DNA from: Cohaesibacteraceae bacterium
Lineage (GTDB): Bacteria; Pseudomonadota; Alphaproteobacteria; Rhizobiales; Cohaesibacteraceae
DNA length: 5,473 nt
Assembly (NCBI GenBank): GCA_016764535.1
Contig: JAESRR010000179.1
Span: 12,670-18,142 of the forward strand
Direction of reading: 5' to 3'
Part shown: in pieces, positions 1-5,473 of the stretch
Layout of the letters: each line of letters begins with the position of its first letter
How positions within the stretch are numbered: the first letter of the stretch is position 1
Translations under genes and position numbers: made by a program
The notes under the pieces: generated by a model
Database searches by the model: none
Seen by the model: the letters and a program-made list of their open reading frames with translations, nothing else
What the model was told of the DNA's origin: nothing

Positions 1-1511
1 GTTGTGCAACCATAACCAACCAGATGAAATCCAAGAGCGTCGAGATCTTCCTGGACACCGGCTTTTTCCATGTATTCTGTAACGACCTGCGAACCTGGTG
101 CAAGTGAGGTTTTCACCCATGGTTTAACGCTGAGGCCTTTTTCCCTTGCCTTGCGCGCCAGCAATCCGGCACCCAATAAAACGGAAGGGTTGGAAGTGTT
201 CGTACAGGATGTTATTGCGGCAACCACGATATCGCCGTTCCCCAGATCATGATCACGACCTTCAACTGAAACGCGTTTGTTAACAGCATCGCCCTGATTG
301 AACTCGGTGCCCATTACTTTTGCAAATGTTGTGTCTGCAACATCAAGCGAAATACGATCCTGCGGACGTTTGGGGCCTGAAATACAGGGTACAACATCGG
401 CCAGATCAAGTGACAGGGTGTTGGTGAAAAGCGGATCAGGGCTGTCCGATGTACGGAACATGCCCTGGGCTTTGGAGTAAGCCTCAACAAGTGCGATGTT
501 TTGTGCGTCCCGGCCCGTGGTATGCAAATATTGTAGCGTGTCTGTATCGACCGGGAAAAAGCCGCAGGTCGCGCCATATTCAGGTGCCATATTGGCGATT
601 GTTGCCTGATCTTCAAGAGACAAATTATCAAGGCCGGGCCCAAAAAACTCTACAAATTTACCTACAACACCCAGATTGCGAAGCATTTCAACGATTGTCA
701 GTACAAGATCCGTCGCCGTATTACCTTCAGCCATTTTGCCGGTAATTCTAAATCCGATAACTTCGGGAACAAGCATTGTGACCGGCTGGCCGAGCATGGC
801 GGCTTCAGCTTCAATGCCACCAACACCCCAACCCAGAACAGCCAGACCATTGATCATTGTGGTGTGCGAATCGGTGCCAACAAGCGTGTCTGGATAGGCC
901 AGTGTTTCGCCATCTTCTTCTTTAGTCCAAACAGTTTGAGCCAGGTACTCAAGGTTTACCTGATGGCAAATACCGGTTCCGGGAGGTACCACACGAAAGT
1001 TGTTAAATGCCTTTTGGCCCCATTTCAGGAATTCATACCTTTCAGCATTGCGGACATATTCAAGATCAACATTTTGTGCAAATGCGGTAGAAGTACCAAA
1101 ATGGTCAACCATCACCGAGTGATCGATCACCAGGTCGACGGGAACTTGTGGATTAATTTTTTGTGCATCAGCGCCAAGAGCAGATGTTGCATCGCGCATC
1201 GCAGCCAGATCCACAACAGCCGGTACGCCGGTAAAGTCCTGCATCAATACACGGGCAGGGCGATATGAAATTTCTGCGGAGGATTTGCATTCTTTCAGCC
1301 ATGCTGCTGTTGCCCGAATGTCATCAGCGGTGACTGTGCGGCCATCTTCAAAACGCAGTAAATTCTCCAGAACTACCTTCAGAGAATACGGGAGTTTTGA
1401 AATACCTTCCAGGCCATTTTTTTCGGCTTCGGGGAGACTGAAATATGTGTAGCTCTTGCCATTGACCTCAAGGGTTTTTCGGGAATTGAAACTATCAAGA
1501 GATTTTGTCAC
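1..1511 (-). CDS. acnA: Aconitate hydratase (AcnA type), N-terminal 503 codons, cut by window edge
   Basis: Interconverts citrate and isocitrate through cis-aconitate in the TCA cycle; a cytoplasmic [4Fe-4S] enzyme. The minus-strand frame is open from a GTG at 1511 to the left edge. The N-terminus, VTKSLDSF followed by a YFSLPEA segment and [11 protein letters not shown], matches the start of the AcnA/IRP1 subfamily. Seen motifs: [19 protein letters not shown] (Gln91), [10 protein letters not shown] (Asp130-His131), [12 protein letters not shown] (Asp214, His216), SCTNTSNPS with cluster-ligand Cys436, and GYGCT with Cys502 at the very edge. These cysteines sit one residue later than Cys435 and Cys501 of the E. 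coli enzyme; the third ligand lies just outside. The family is about 890 residues, so roughly 390 are missing. The GTG start is chosen because AGAGGA lies 10 bases upstream and no nearby in-frame ATG fits the family N-terminus. It is transcribed divergently from the ccm genes. Family assignment is very secure; the start is likely. Confidence 0.97.
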   Translation of the reverse strand, partial: MTKSLDSFNSRKTLEVNGKSYTYFSLPEAEKNGLEGISKLPYSLKVVLENLLRFEDGRTVTADDIRATAAWLKECKSSAEISYRPARVLMQDFTGVPAVVDLAAMRDATSALGADAQKINPQVPVDLVIDHSVMVDHFGTSTAFAQNVDLEYVRNAERYEFLKWGQKAFNNFRVVPPGTGICHQVNLEYLAQTVWTKEEDGETLAYPDTLVGTDSHTTMINGLAVLGWGVGGIEAEAAMLGQPVTMLVPEVIGFRITGKMAEGNTATDLVLTIVEMLRNLGVVGKFVEFFGPGLDNLSLEDQATIANMAPEYGATCGFFPVDTDTLQYLHTTGRDAQNIALVEAYSKAQGMFRTSDSPDPLFTNTLSLDLADVVPCISGPKRPQDRISLDVADTTFAKVMGTEFNQGDAVNKRVSVEGRDHDLGNGDIVVAAITSCTNTSNPSVLLGAGLLARKAREKGLSVKPWVKTSLAPGSQVVTEYMEKAGVQEDLDALGFHLVGYGCT

Positions 1512-1521
1512 GGTTGTTTGG

Positions 1522-1529
1522 TCCTCTTT
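1522..1529 (-). promoter_or_regulatory. Ribosome binding site of acnA, supports the GTG start
   Basis: Read on the minus strand this is AAAGAGGA, ending 10 bases before the GTG at 1511-1509. It is purine-rich and complementary to the 16S rRNA tail, and it decides in favour of the non-ATG start. Confidence 0.6.
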
Positions 1530-1611
1530 ATTGTCAGCAACACAGCCAGTGGGCAAAACAGAACGCCGGGTGGTCCTTTTCCAGCGAGGTTCCACGCACT
1601 ATTTGTGTCAT

Positions 1612-1633
1612 ATTGCAAGTCGCGCTATGCAAT
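1612..1633. promoter_or_regulatory. 22 bp dyad in the acnA/ccmA divergent intergenic region, candidate operator
   Basis: Perfect 6 bp inverted arms ATTGCA and TGCAAT flank a 10 bp spacer whose centre is CGCG, so 16 of 22 positions obey the two-fold symmetry about 1622/1623. The size and symmetry suit a dimeric regulator. It lies about 100 bp upstream of the acnA start and about 150 bp upstream of ccmA, where it could act on either gene. It does not resemble the Fnr/Anr, Irr or Fur boxes I know. No function can be assigned from the sequence alone, and a chance palindrome is possible. Confidence 0.35.
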
Positions 1634-1678
1634 CCGATGGCTTTGATGTGATATATGGGCGCACCGGAGAATCCTGGG

Positions 1679-1708
1679 TTGTCGGCCTTATAATGAATTT
1701 TGTATAGG
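1679..1708 (+). promoter_or_regulatory. Candidate promoter for the ccm operon (weak)
   Basis: TTGTCG at 1679-1684 and TATAGG at 1703-1708 are 18 bp apart and face ccmA, about 70 bp from its start. Each matches the sigma-70 consensus at four of six positions. A perfect TATAAT lies at 1689-1694 but has no recognisable -35 box at 16-18 bp. Either could be the real -10; the stretch is the most A/T-rich part of the intergenic region. This is motif matching only. Confidence 0.25.
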
Positions 1709-1771
1709 GATACCAGCAATCAATAGTCTCGAGTGATTTGCGGTGCGAAAATAACTAAAATGCTCAATTCT

Positions 1772-1775
1772 GGAG
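1772..1775 (+). promoter_or_regulatory. Ribosome binding site of ccmA, decides the start
   Basis: GGAG is placed 5 bases before the ATG at 1781. The longer in-frame candidates at 1733 (GTG) and 1760 (ATG) have no comparable site in front of them, so the shorter protein is preferred. Confidence 0.55.
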
Positions 1776-1780
1776 TCCAA

Positions 1781-2392
1781 ATGGAACTAATTGTGGAACA
1801 GCTTACCTGTCATCGGGGTGGCCGTCCTGTATTTGAGGATCTCACATTTTCACTAAAAAGTTCTGAAGCGCTGGTGGTTACGGGTCCAAATGGAATCGGA
1901 AAATCAAGCCTGCTTCGAACTTTGTGTGGTCTGGTACATCCAGTTTCCGGAACGGTTACACTTTCCGGTGTGGACCAGGATGCCGATCGGGTTGCTACAC
2001 ATTGTCATTATTTTGGCCATTCCGATGCGTTGAAAGCGGCCTTGACCCTGGAAGAAAATCTGGAATTCTGGCGCTCTTTTTATGGTTCTGGGCAAGCACA
2101 AATATATGAAGCGCTGGAGAAAGTCGGCCTTGACCATATTGGTCATCTTCCCGCCGGGTATCTTTCCGCCGGTCAGAAAAGGCGCTTGTCCCTGGCACGT
2201 TTGCTGGTTTCTTTTCGGCCGGTCTGGTTACTGGACGAACCGACCTCGGCACTTGACGTTCAATCTGAAAAAAATCTGGAAACTGTGATGTCCGAACATC
2301 TTTCAAAAGGTGGAATGATCATTGCTGCCACACATTCATCGCTGGGGCTGGTTGAGCCAAAACGGTTGCAACTGGGGAGGCAGGTAACATGA
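1781..2392 (+). CDS. ccmA: CcmA, ATPase subunit of the CcmABCD haem-handling ABC complex
   Basis: ATP-binding subunit on the cytoplasmic face of the CcmABCD complex. In this family ATP hydrolysis drives release of haem-loaded CcmE from CcmC rather than haem transport itself. The 203-residue product has a full ABC ATPase motif set: Walker A GPNGIGKS (35-42), signature LSAGQ (128-132), Walker B ending LLDEP with D-loop SALD (150-159), and H-loop His185 in AATHS. The segment FGHSDALK (78-85), followed by LTLEENLEFW, is typical of CcmA, although the position where I expect the Q-loop glutamine reads Ser81. The start at 1781 is preferred over the in-frame GTG at 1733 or ATG at 1760 because GGAG lies 5 bases upstream and MELIVEQLTCHRGGRPVF fits the family N-terminus. 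Its TGA overlaps the ccmB ATG (ATGA), indicating translational coupling. Nothing else in the ABC superfamily fits this neighbourhood. Confidence 0.96.
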   Translation: MELIVEQLTCHRGGRPVFEDLTFSLKSSEALVVTGPNGIGKSSLLRTLCGLVHPVSGTVTLSGVDQDADRVATHCHYFGHSDALKAALTLEENLEFWRSFYGSGQAQIYEALEKVGLDHIGHLPAGYLSAGQKRRLSLARLLVSFRPVWLLDEPTSALDVQSEKNLETVMSEHLSKGGMIIAATHSSLGLVEPKRLQLGRQVT

Positions 2393-3057
2393 GTGCTTTG
2401 TCGAGTTTGTTTATTCGGGATTTGAAGCTGGCGACCAGAGTTGGCGGTGGCGCTTTAATGGGTGTGTTGTTCTTTTTGATTGTGACGACAGTGATGCCAT
2501 TTGCCATTGGCCCGGATTTAAAATTGCTTTCCCAATTGGGGCCAGCACTGCTTTGGGTCGGGGCGTTGCTCGCGACATTGCTGGGTCTGGACCGAATATT
2601 TCAAATGGATCAGGAAGATGGCACTCTTGATTTGTTGCTACTTTCCGATCAACCATTTGAATTGATTGTGATTGTTAAATGTGTGGCGCACTGGATAGCA
2701 ACCAGCTTGCCTTTGGTGCTTGCGGCACCAATATTGGCATTATTTCTGAATGTTGAACCTTTGGGGATAGCAGCGGTCACCCTGACACTTTTGGTTGGGA
2801 CACCGGCCTTAACCTTCATCGGTGCGGTCGGCGCGGCGCTTACTGTTGTTTTAAAACGTGGTGGTTTGTTGTTATCAGTGTTGATTTTGCCCCTGACCAT
2901 TCCGGTCATCATTTTTGGCGTTTCTGCTGCACGCGGCGCAGTTACTGACCCGGCGCCGTTTGGTACACCATTTATACTGCTTTGTGCGGTCAGTTTATCG
3001 ACGATGGTGATCGGCCCAATCGCTGCCGCGGCAGCTTTAAGGGGAGCTCAGGAATGA
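2389..3057 (+). CDS. ccmB: CcmB, integral membrane subunit of the CcmABCD complex
   Basis: Inner-membrane partner of CcmA in cytochrome c biogenesis, forming the membrane part of the ABC complex that acts with CcmC and CcmD in haem transfer to CcmE. The 222-residue protein is the usual length (about 220). It starts with a short cytoplasmic segment containing FIRDLKLATR and has about six hydrophobic segments, near residues 21-40, 50-67, 99-120, 126-154, 158-181 and 194-217. The loop FQMDQEDGTLDLLLLSDQP (71-89) matches the conserved cytoplasmic loop after the second membrane segment in CcmB. The ATG overlaps the ccmA stop by four bases, so it is very likely coupled to ccmA translation. A 107 bp gap follows before ccmC. 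No signs of truncation or transfer. Confidence 0.95.
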   Translation: MSALSSLFIRDLKLATRVGGGALMGVLFFLIVTTVMPFAIGPDLKLLSQLGPALLWVGALLATLLGLDRIFQMDQEDGTLDLLLLSDQPFELIVIVKCVAHWIATSLPLVLAAPILALFLNVEPLGIAAVTLTLLVGTPALTFIGAVGAALTVVLKRGGLLLSVLILPLTIPVIIFGVSAARGAVTDPAPFGTPFILLCAVSLSTMVIGPIAAAAALRGAQE

Positions 3058-3081
3058 TAATTTACCAGTCTATGTAACAAG

Positions 3082-3127
3082 AGCCCTGGATTAGCCTGAC
3101 TTGTGGTGTTTTGCTTGTTCCTGGGCT
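3082..3127 (+). repeat. Imperfect inverted repeat in the ccmB-ccmC gap
   Basis: AGCCCTGG at 3082-3089 and CCTGGGCT at 3120-3127 pair at seven of eight positions (one T-T mismatch) around a 30 base loop. The following AAAACGCTTTAA is not a run of T, so this is not a convincing intrinsic terminator. It could be a weak attenuating or RNA-stabilising hairpin, or chance. It lies in the only long gap inside the ccm cluster. Confidence 0.22.
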
Positions 3128-3164
3128 AAAACGCTTTAATTGAAATTTGTAAGGACCCGGTTTC

Positions 3165-3959
3165 ATGCCCTCGGCAACAGGTAAATTCAGTTTTTGGGAT
3201 CTGGCCAATCCGACGCGTTTTTTGTCATATTCAGGTAAACTGCTGCCGTGGTTTATTGCAGCAACTGTGATTACAATGACCGCCGGCCTGTATATGGCTT
3301 TTTTTACTGCGCCACCCGACTATCAGCAGGGTGAAACCGTCCGCATTATGTTTATTCATGTGCCGTCTGCCTGGCTGGCAATGATGGCATATTCCATCAT
3401 GACCCTTTCTTCGATCGGACGTTTGGTCTGGAAGCATCCTCTGGCGGATGTATCAGCAAAAGCGGCCGCTCCCATTGGTGCAATATTTACACTTTGCGCG
3501 CTGATTACCGGTTCCTTATGGGGCAAGCCAATGTGGGGGACGTGGTGGGTCTGGGATGCTCGGCTTACATCATTTCTTCTGCTTTTTATTGTTTATCTGG
3601 GACTGGTTGCTTTGTGGCGGACAATTGAAGATCCGCTAAAGGCCGGTCACGCAGCTGCAATAATGACCCTGGTTGGATCAGTTAACATTCCGATTATCAA
3701 GTATTCAGTGGTTTGGTGGAACACATTGCACCAGCCTCCGGGCGCATTGCGGATTACGGGTTCGAGTGTAGATAGTAGTATTCTTATCCCGTTGCTAACT
3801 ATGGCGGTTGCGTTTTCTTTACTGTTTCTGGTTTTGCATGCAATGGCGATGCGCAATGAAATAAAACGCCGCCGAATCAGAACACTTCATTTGTCTCAGG
3901 CACAAACTGCGACGGGCTCAGTGACATCACATACCTTGTCTTCCGCGGAGCAAAATTGA
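3165..3959 (+). CDS. ccmC: CcmC, haem-binding WWD-domain protein that loads CcmE
   Basis: Inner-membrane protein that presents haem at the periplasmic surface and passes it to the chaperone CcmE. The 264-residue product carries the WWD signature MWGTWWVWDARLTS (123-136) in a periplasmic loop, flanked by the two histidines expected as axial haem ligands: His65 in IMFIHVPSAW and His189 in WWNTLHQP, corresponding to His60 and His184 of E. coli CcmC. Six hydrophobic segments lie near 27-47, 59-80, 99-118, 136-151, 162-182 and 205-229. The polar Ser/Thr-rich tail from about 240 makes it somewhat longer than the E. coli protein. AAGGA at 3151-3155 is 9 bases before the ATG. The stop shares its last base with the ccmD start (TGATG). 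Distinguished from CcmF, the other WWD protein, by its short length and single signature. Confidence 0.97.
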   Translation: MPSATGKFSFWDLANPTRFLSYSGKLLPWFIAATVITMTAGLYMAFFTAPPDYQQGETVRIMFIHVPSAWLAMMAYSIMTLSSIGRLVWKHPLADVSAKAAAPIGAIFTLCALITGSLWGKPMWGTWWVWDARLTSFLLLFIVYLGLVALWRTIEDPLKAGHAAAIMTLVGSVNIPIIKYSVVWWNTLHQPPGALRITGSSVDSSILIPLLTMAVAFSLLFLVLHAMAMRNEIKRRRIRTLHLSQAQTATGSVTSHTLSSAEQN

Positions 3960-4120
3960 TGAGTGCACATGCAGGTTACATAATTGCATCCTATTTGTCG
4001 GTCGGCTTGCTGGTGTTTGGCATGATTGGGTGGATTATACTGGACGGTCGACGTCAAAATCGAATTTTGAGTGATCTCGAACGACGGGGTATCCACCGTC
4101 GTTCACGTAAAAACTCCTGA
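3959..4120 (+). CDS. ccmD: CcmD, small membrane protein of the haem-handling complex
   Basis: A 53-codon gene that a length cutoff would easily miss. The product begins MSAHAGYIIASYLS, has one hydrophobic segment at about residues 7-28 ending in GWIIL, then the characteristic DGRRQNRILSDLERRG and a basic tail HRRSRKNS. This aromatic N-terminus, single membrane helix and DGRR-type juncture with a charged cytoplasmic tail are the hallmarks of CcmD. In the family it stabilises the CcmC-CcmE-haem adduct and is needed for release of holo-CcmE. The ATG overlaps the ccmC stop by one base, which indicates coupled translation, and it lies in the expected place between ccmC and ccmG. Confidence is high because sequence pattern, size and position all agree. 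Confidence 0.93.
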   Translation: MSAHAGYIIASYLSVGLLVFGMIGWIILDGRRQNRILSDLERRGIHRRSRKNS

Positions 4121-4136
4121 CATAGAATGCAGGCAA

Positions 4137-4141
4137 AGAGG
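4137..4141 (+). promoter_or_regulatory. Ribosome binding site of ccmG, decides the start
   Basis: AGAGG lies 10 bases before the ATG at 4152. It favours that start over the upstream in-frame ATG at 4071, which would place some 27 extra residues inside the ccmD reading frame. Confidence 0.5.
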
Positions 4142-4151
4142 TGATGTGTTT

Positions 4152-4745
4152 ATGACGACTTCGGAAACTGGTCCATCTGTAAAAGGCCCAGGTAAATTTG
4201 CAGCCAGATTGCCGCTTGTTTTATTCCTTCTGCTGGGTGGACTGTTTTTTTACAAACTCGTCTTCACTGATTCAGACACGTCACGGCTTCCGTCAGCATT
4301 TATCAACAAACCCGCTCCGGAAACTGATTTACCTGCATTGCCCGGATTTATTTTTCCAGGCATAAAGTCGCAGGATTTTATCGGTAAAGTTACTCTGGTG
4401 AATGTTTGGGGGTCCTGGTGCGGACCCTGTCGTGCCGAACATCCACAGTTGCTGGAACTTGCCAGGGATAATCGTATTGTTCTCGCTGGATTTAACTATA
4501 AGGACACGGCGGCAAATGCCGGTAAGTTTTTGAATGAACTCGGCAATCCCTACGATGTTATTGGCGTCGATGAAACTGGAAGGCAAGGTATTGAATGGGG
4601 TGTTTATGGTGTCCCTGAAACGTTTCTTGTTAACAATAAAGGCATCATCACCTACAAGTTTATCGGACCAATAAGTGCGCAGTCACTAACCGCAGTTTTA
4701 ATGCCTAAATTAGAAGAAGCGCTCGCTCAACAAGCCTCTGATTGA
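4152..4745 (+). CDS. ccmG: CcmG (DsbE), membrane-anchored periplasmic thioredoxin for cytochrome c maturation
   Basis: Thiol-disulfide oxidoreductase that reduces apocytochrome c (or its CcmH partner) in the periplasm so haem can be attached to CXXCH cysteines. The 197-residue protein has a short cytoplasmic stretch, one signal anchor (about 20-38, LPLVLFLLLGGLFFYKLVF), the CcmG-type linker LPSAFINKPAPETDLPAL (46-63), then a thioredoxin fold. The active site is WGSWCGPCRAEHP with Cys90 and Cys93. The cis-proline is Pro155 in VYGVPETFLV, and GIEWGVYG matches the usual region before it. The start at 4152 is preferred to the in-frame ATG at 4071 because the longer form would overlap most of the last third of ccmD and put a polar extension before the anchor. 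It follows ccmD by 31 bp. The reductant donor (CcdA/DsbD) is not in the window. Confidence 0.95.
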   Translation: MTTSETGPSVKGPGKFAARLPLVLFLLLGGLFFYKLVFTDSDTSRLPSAFINKPAPETDLPALPGFIFPGIKSQDFIGKVTLVNVWGSWCGPCRAEHPQLLELARDNRIVLAGFNYKDTAANAGKFLNELGNPYDVIGVDETGRQGIEWGVYGVPETFLVNNKGIITYKFIGPISAQSLTAVLMPKLEEALAQQASD

Positions 4746-4759
4746 TGCGCCAGGATATT

Positions 4760-4793
4760 GTTAACCCGCACCTGAGATCATGGTTGCGTTAAC
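4760..4793 (+). repeat. 34 bp interrupted inverted repeat with GTTAAC ends after ccmG
   Basis: GTTAAC at 4760-4765 and at 4788-4793 (itself palindromic) can pair. Inside them GCACC (4768-4772) pairs with GGTTGC (4782-4787) if one T bulges, and two C bulge on the left arm, leaving a loop of about nine bases. The hairpin sits 14 bp after the ccmG stop. The bases after it, TAATTTGG, contain only a short T run, so it could be a weak terminator or RNA 3'-end stabiliser for the ccm transcript, or an operator for the next gene. Sequence alone does not decide. Confidence 0.35.
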
Positions 4794-4822
4794 TAATTTG
4801 GTTCGCTGTCAGAGGTTATGTT

Positions 4823-5398
4823 ATGTCGGCGCTTTCAGTTCAATCCCAGTCCCTTGAGATTAAATCTCTATTTTCCAGATTTTCTGGAGGTCCGGCTGCA
4901 CCTGCGGCCGACAGGCAGGAGCAGGGTCCATTGGCAAATCCATTGGATGAACACAGACCTGGACGCGTGGAACGGGCGCTGGAGCAGCGCCGGAATGATG
5001 AAGAAGTACTCAAATTATTATCGGAATACGTGGAAGCCGGAAAATCCCGGGAGCAGGGCCGGCAACGCCCGTTTGCACCGCATCAACTAAAACCTGGAGA
5101 AATTGGTCCTCAAAAAACCGGACATCACCAGCCCGGGTTCAGGCATGAAGGTTTTAGCGCAGAAGTATCATCTATCTCGGGTGAAGGGTTCAGTTATACC
5201 CAGGCGAAAATTCAATCCTATTCCGTTGGGCCTGAAGGTATCAGTTTTCAGGAATTGACTTATGAGCGCGGCTCTTTTGAAACAAAAAACGGGGTGAAGA
5301 TCGAATACGCCCGGATCACTGCAACAGAAGCCTACACCACGACCGGGCGATCGAAACAATTACCTGCGCCCGGTCTATTGGCAAATTTTTCGGCATGA
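4823..5398 (+). CDS. Hypothetical 191-residue soluble protein with strand-like C-terminal repeats
   Basis: I do not recognise this protein. The start is supported by AGAGG at 4811-4815, seven bases before the ATG. It has no signal peptide, membrane segment or cysteine. Residues 1-20 (MSALSVQSQSLEIKSLFSRF) could form an amphipathic helix. Residues 22-50 are Pro/Ala-rich and charged, and 48-78 (RVERALEQRRNDEEVLKLL and on) are strongly helical in character with a possible short coiled coil. Residues 80-108 are Gln/Pro/His-rich and probably disordered. Residues 109-175 alternate polar and hydrophobic residues in four strand-like units beginning GFSA (110), GFSY (122), GISF (139) and GVKI (157). 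The tail SKQLPAPGLLANFSA is hydrophobic at its end. It is co-oriented with the ccm genes but separated by 77 bp and a hairpin, so a ccm role is not implied. An overlapping ORF at 4818-5090 is taken as a frame shadow. Confidence 0.75.
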   Translation: MSALSVQSQSLEIKSLFSRFSGGPAAPAADRQEQGPLANPLDEHRPGRVERALEQRRNDEEVLKLLSEYVEAGKSREQGRQRPFAPHQLKPGEIGPQKTGHHQPGFRHEGFSAEVSSISGEGFSYTQAKIQSYSVGPEGISFQELTYERGSFETKNGVKIEYARITATEAYTTTGRSKQLPAPGLLANFSA

Positions 5399-5473
5399 TT
5401 ATTCCGCGCTTTTTTCCTTTATATTATCAAGGCTTTCGCGGGAAATCAGCGGAAGTTGAAACGCTGTAAAAAT
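5399..5473 (-). CDS. Possible C-terminal end of a convergent gene, cut by window edge
   Basis: Read on the minus strand, the last 75 bases are open without a stop from the window edge to TAA at 5401-5399, giving 24 residues that end ISRESLDNIKEKSAE. A hydrophobic stretch followed by a charged, helical lysine/glutamate tail is a natural C-terminus. The stop would directly abut the TGA of the plus-strand gene, a tail-to-tail arrangement without spacer. An open frame this short can arise by chance, so the call depends on sequence beyond the window. No function can be named. Confidence 0.4.
   Translation of the reverse strand: MFTAFQLPLISRESLDNIKEKSAE

Noticed and set aside
864..1268. Plus-strand 134-codon ORF
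   Set aside because: It lies wholly inside acnA, antisense to strongly conserved aconitase motifs, so it is a frame shadow.
1456..1707. Plus-strand 83-codon ORF across the acnA start and the intergenic region
   Set aside because: It overlaps the conserved acnA N-terminus on the opposite strand, has no ribosome binding site that I can see, and its translation resembles no family.
1733..1780. Longer N-terminus for CcmA from GTG 1733 or ATG 1760
   Set aside because: The added residues do not resemble CcmA and lack a ribosome binding site, whereas ATG 1781 has GGAG at good spacing and a family-like start.
4071..4151. Longer N-terminus for CcmG from ATG 4071
   Set aside because: These codons overlap ccmD out of frame and add a polar stretch before the signal anchor; ATG 4152 has its own AGAGG.
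4818..5090. 90-codon ORF overlapping the hypothetical gene in another frame
   Set aside because: It starts five bases earlier but is too close to the AGAGG, stops early, and its composition is not protein-like; the 191-codon frame runs the full length to 5398.
5402..5450. Possible terminator around the T-rich run and the CGCGGGAA segment after the hypothetical gene
   Set aside because: Pairing between TTCCGCG and CGCGGGAA needs a bulge and a long loop, and the T run precedes rather than follows the second arm.
1..5473. CRISPR array, tRNA/rRNA, insertion sequence or phage signatures
   Set aside because: No regularly spaced direct repeats, RNA gene patterns, transposase-like products or terminal inverted repeats are seen; the coding content is housekeeping.

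Overview
This 5.5 kb window reads as an ordinary, gene-dense chromosomal segment of an alphaproteobacterium. Two things support that placement: the close match of the small CcmD protein and of the aconitase N-terminus to the alphaproteobacterial forms I recall, and the arrangement of an aconitase gene divergent from ccmABCDG, which I recall from several alphaproteobacteria. I cannot fix the genus.

Layout: positions 1-1511 (minus strand) hold the first 503 codons of aconitate hydratase (acnA); its C-terminal part lies beyond the left edge. A 269 bp divergent intergenic region (1512-1780) follows, with a symmetric dyad and weak promoter candidates. On the plus strand, 1781-4745 is a cytochrome c maturation (System I) cluster in the order ccmA, ccmB, ccmC, ccmD, ccmG. 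ccmA/ccmB share an ATGA, ccmC/ccmD share one base in TGATG, and ccmD/ccmG are 31 bp apart. Only the ccmB-ccmC junction is loose (107 bp). After a 77 bp gap containing a hairpin comes an unrecognised 191-codon gene (4823-5398). The last 75 bp look like the C-terminal end of a convergent gene on the minus strand.

How the genes work together: CcmA, CcmB, CcmC and CcmD form the ABC-type inner-membrane complex that loads haem onto the chaperone CcmE and releases holo-CcmE. CcmG is the membrane-tethered periplasmic thioredoxin that keeps apocytochrome c CXXCH cysteines reduced before haem ligation. CcmE, CcmF, CcmH and CcmI, needed for a full System I, are not in this window and must be encoded elsewhere. 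Aconitase is a [4Fe-4S] TCA cycle enzyme; its link to the ccm genes is positional, with at most shared iron or respiratory control.

I found no mobile element, CRISPR array, RNA gene or evident new multi-gene system. The least explained pieces are the 191-residue protein with strand-like repeats in its C-terminal half and the dyad in the acnA/ccmA intergenic region.
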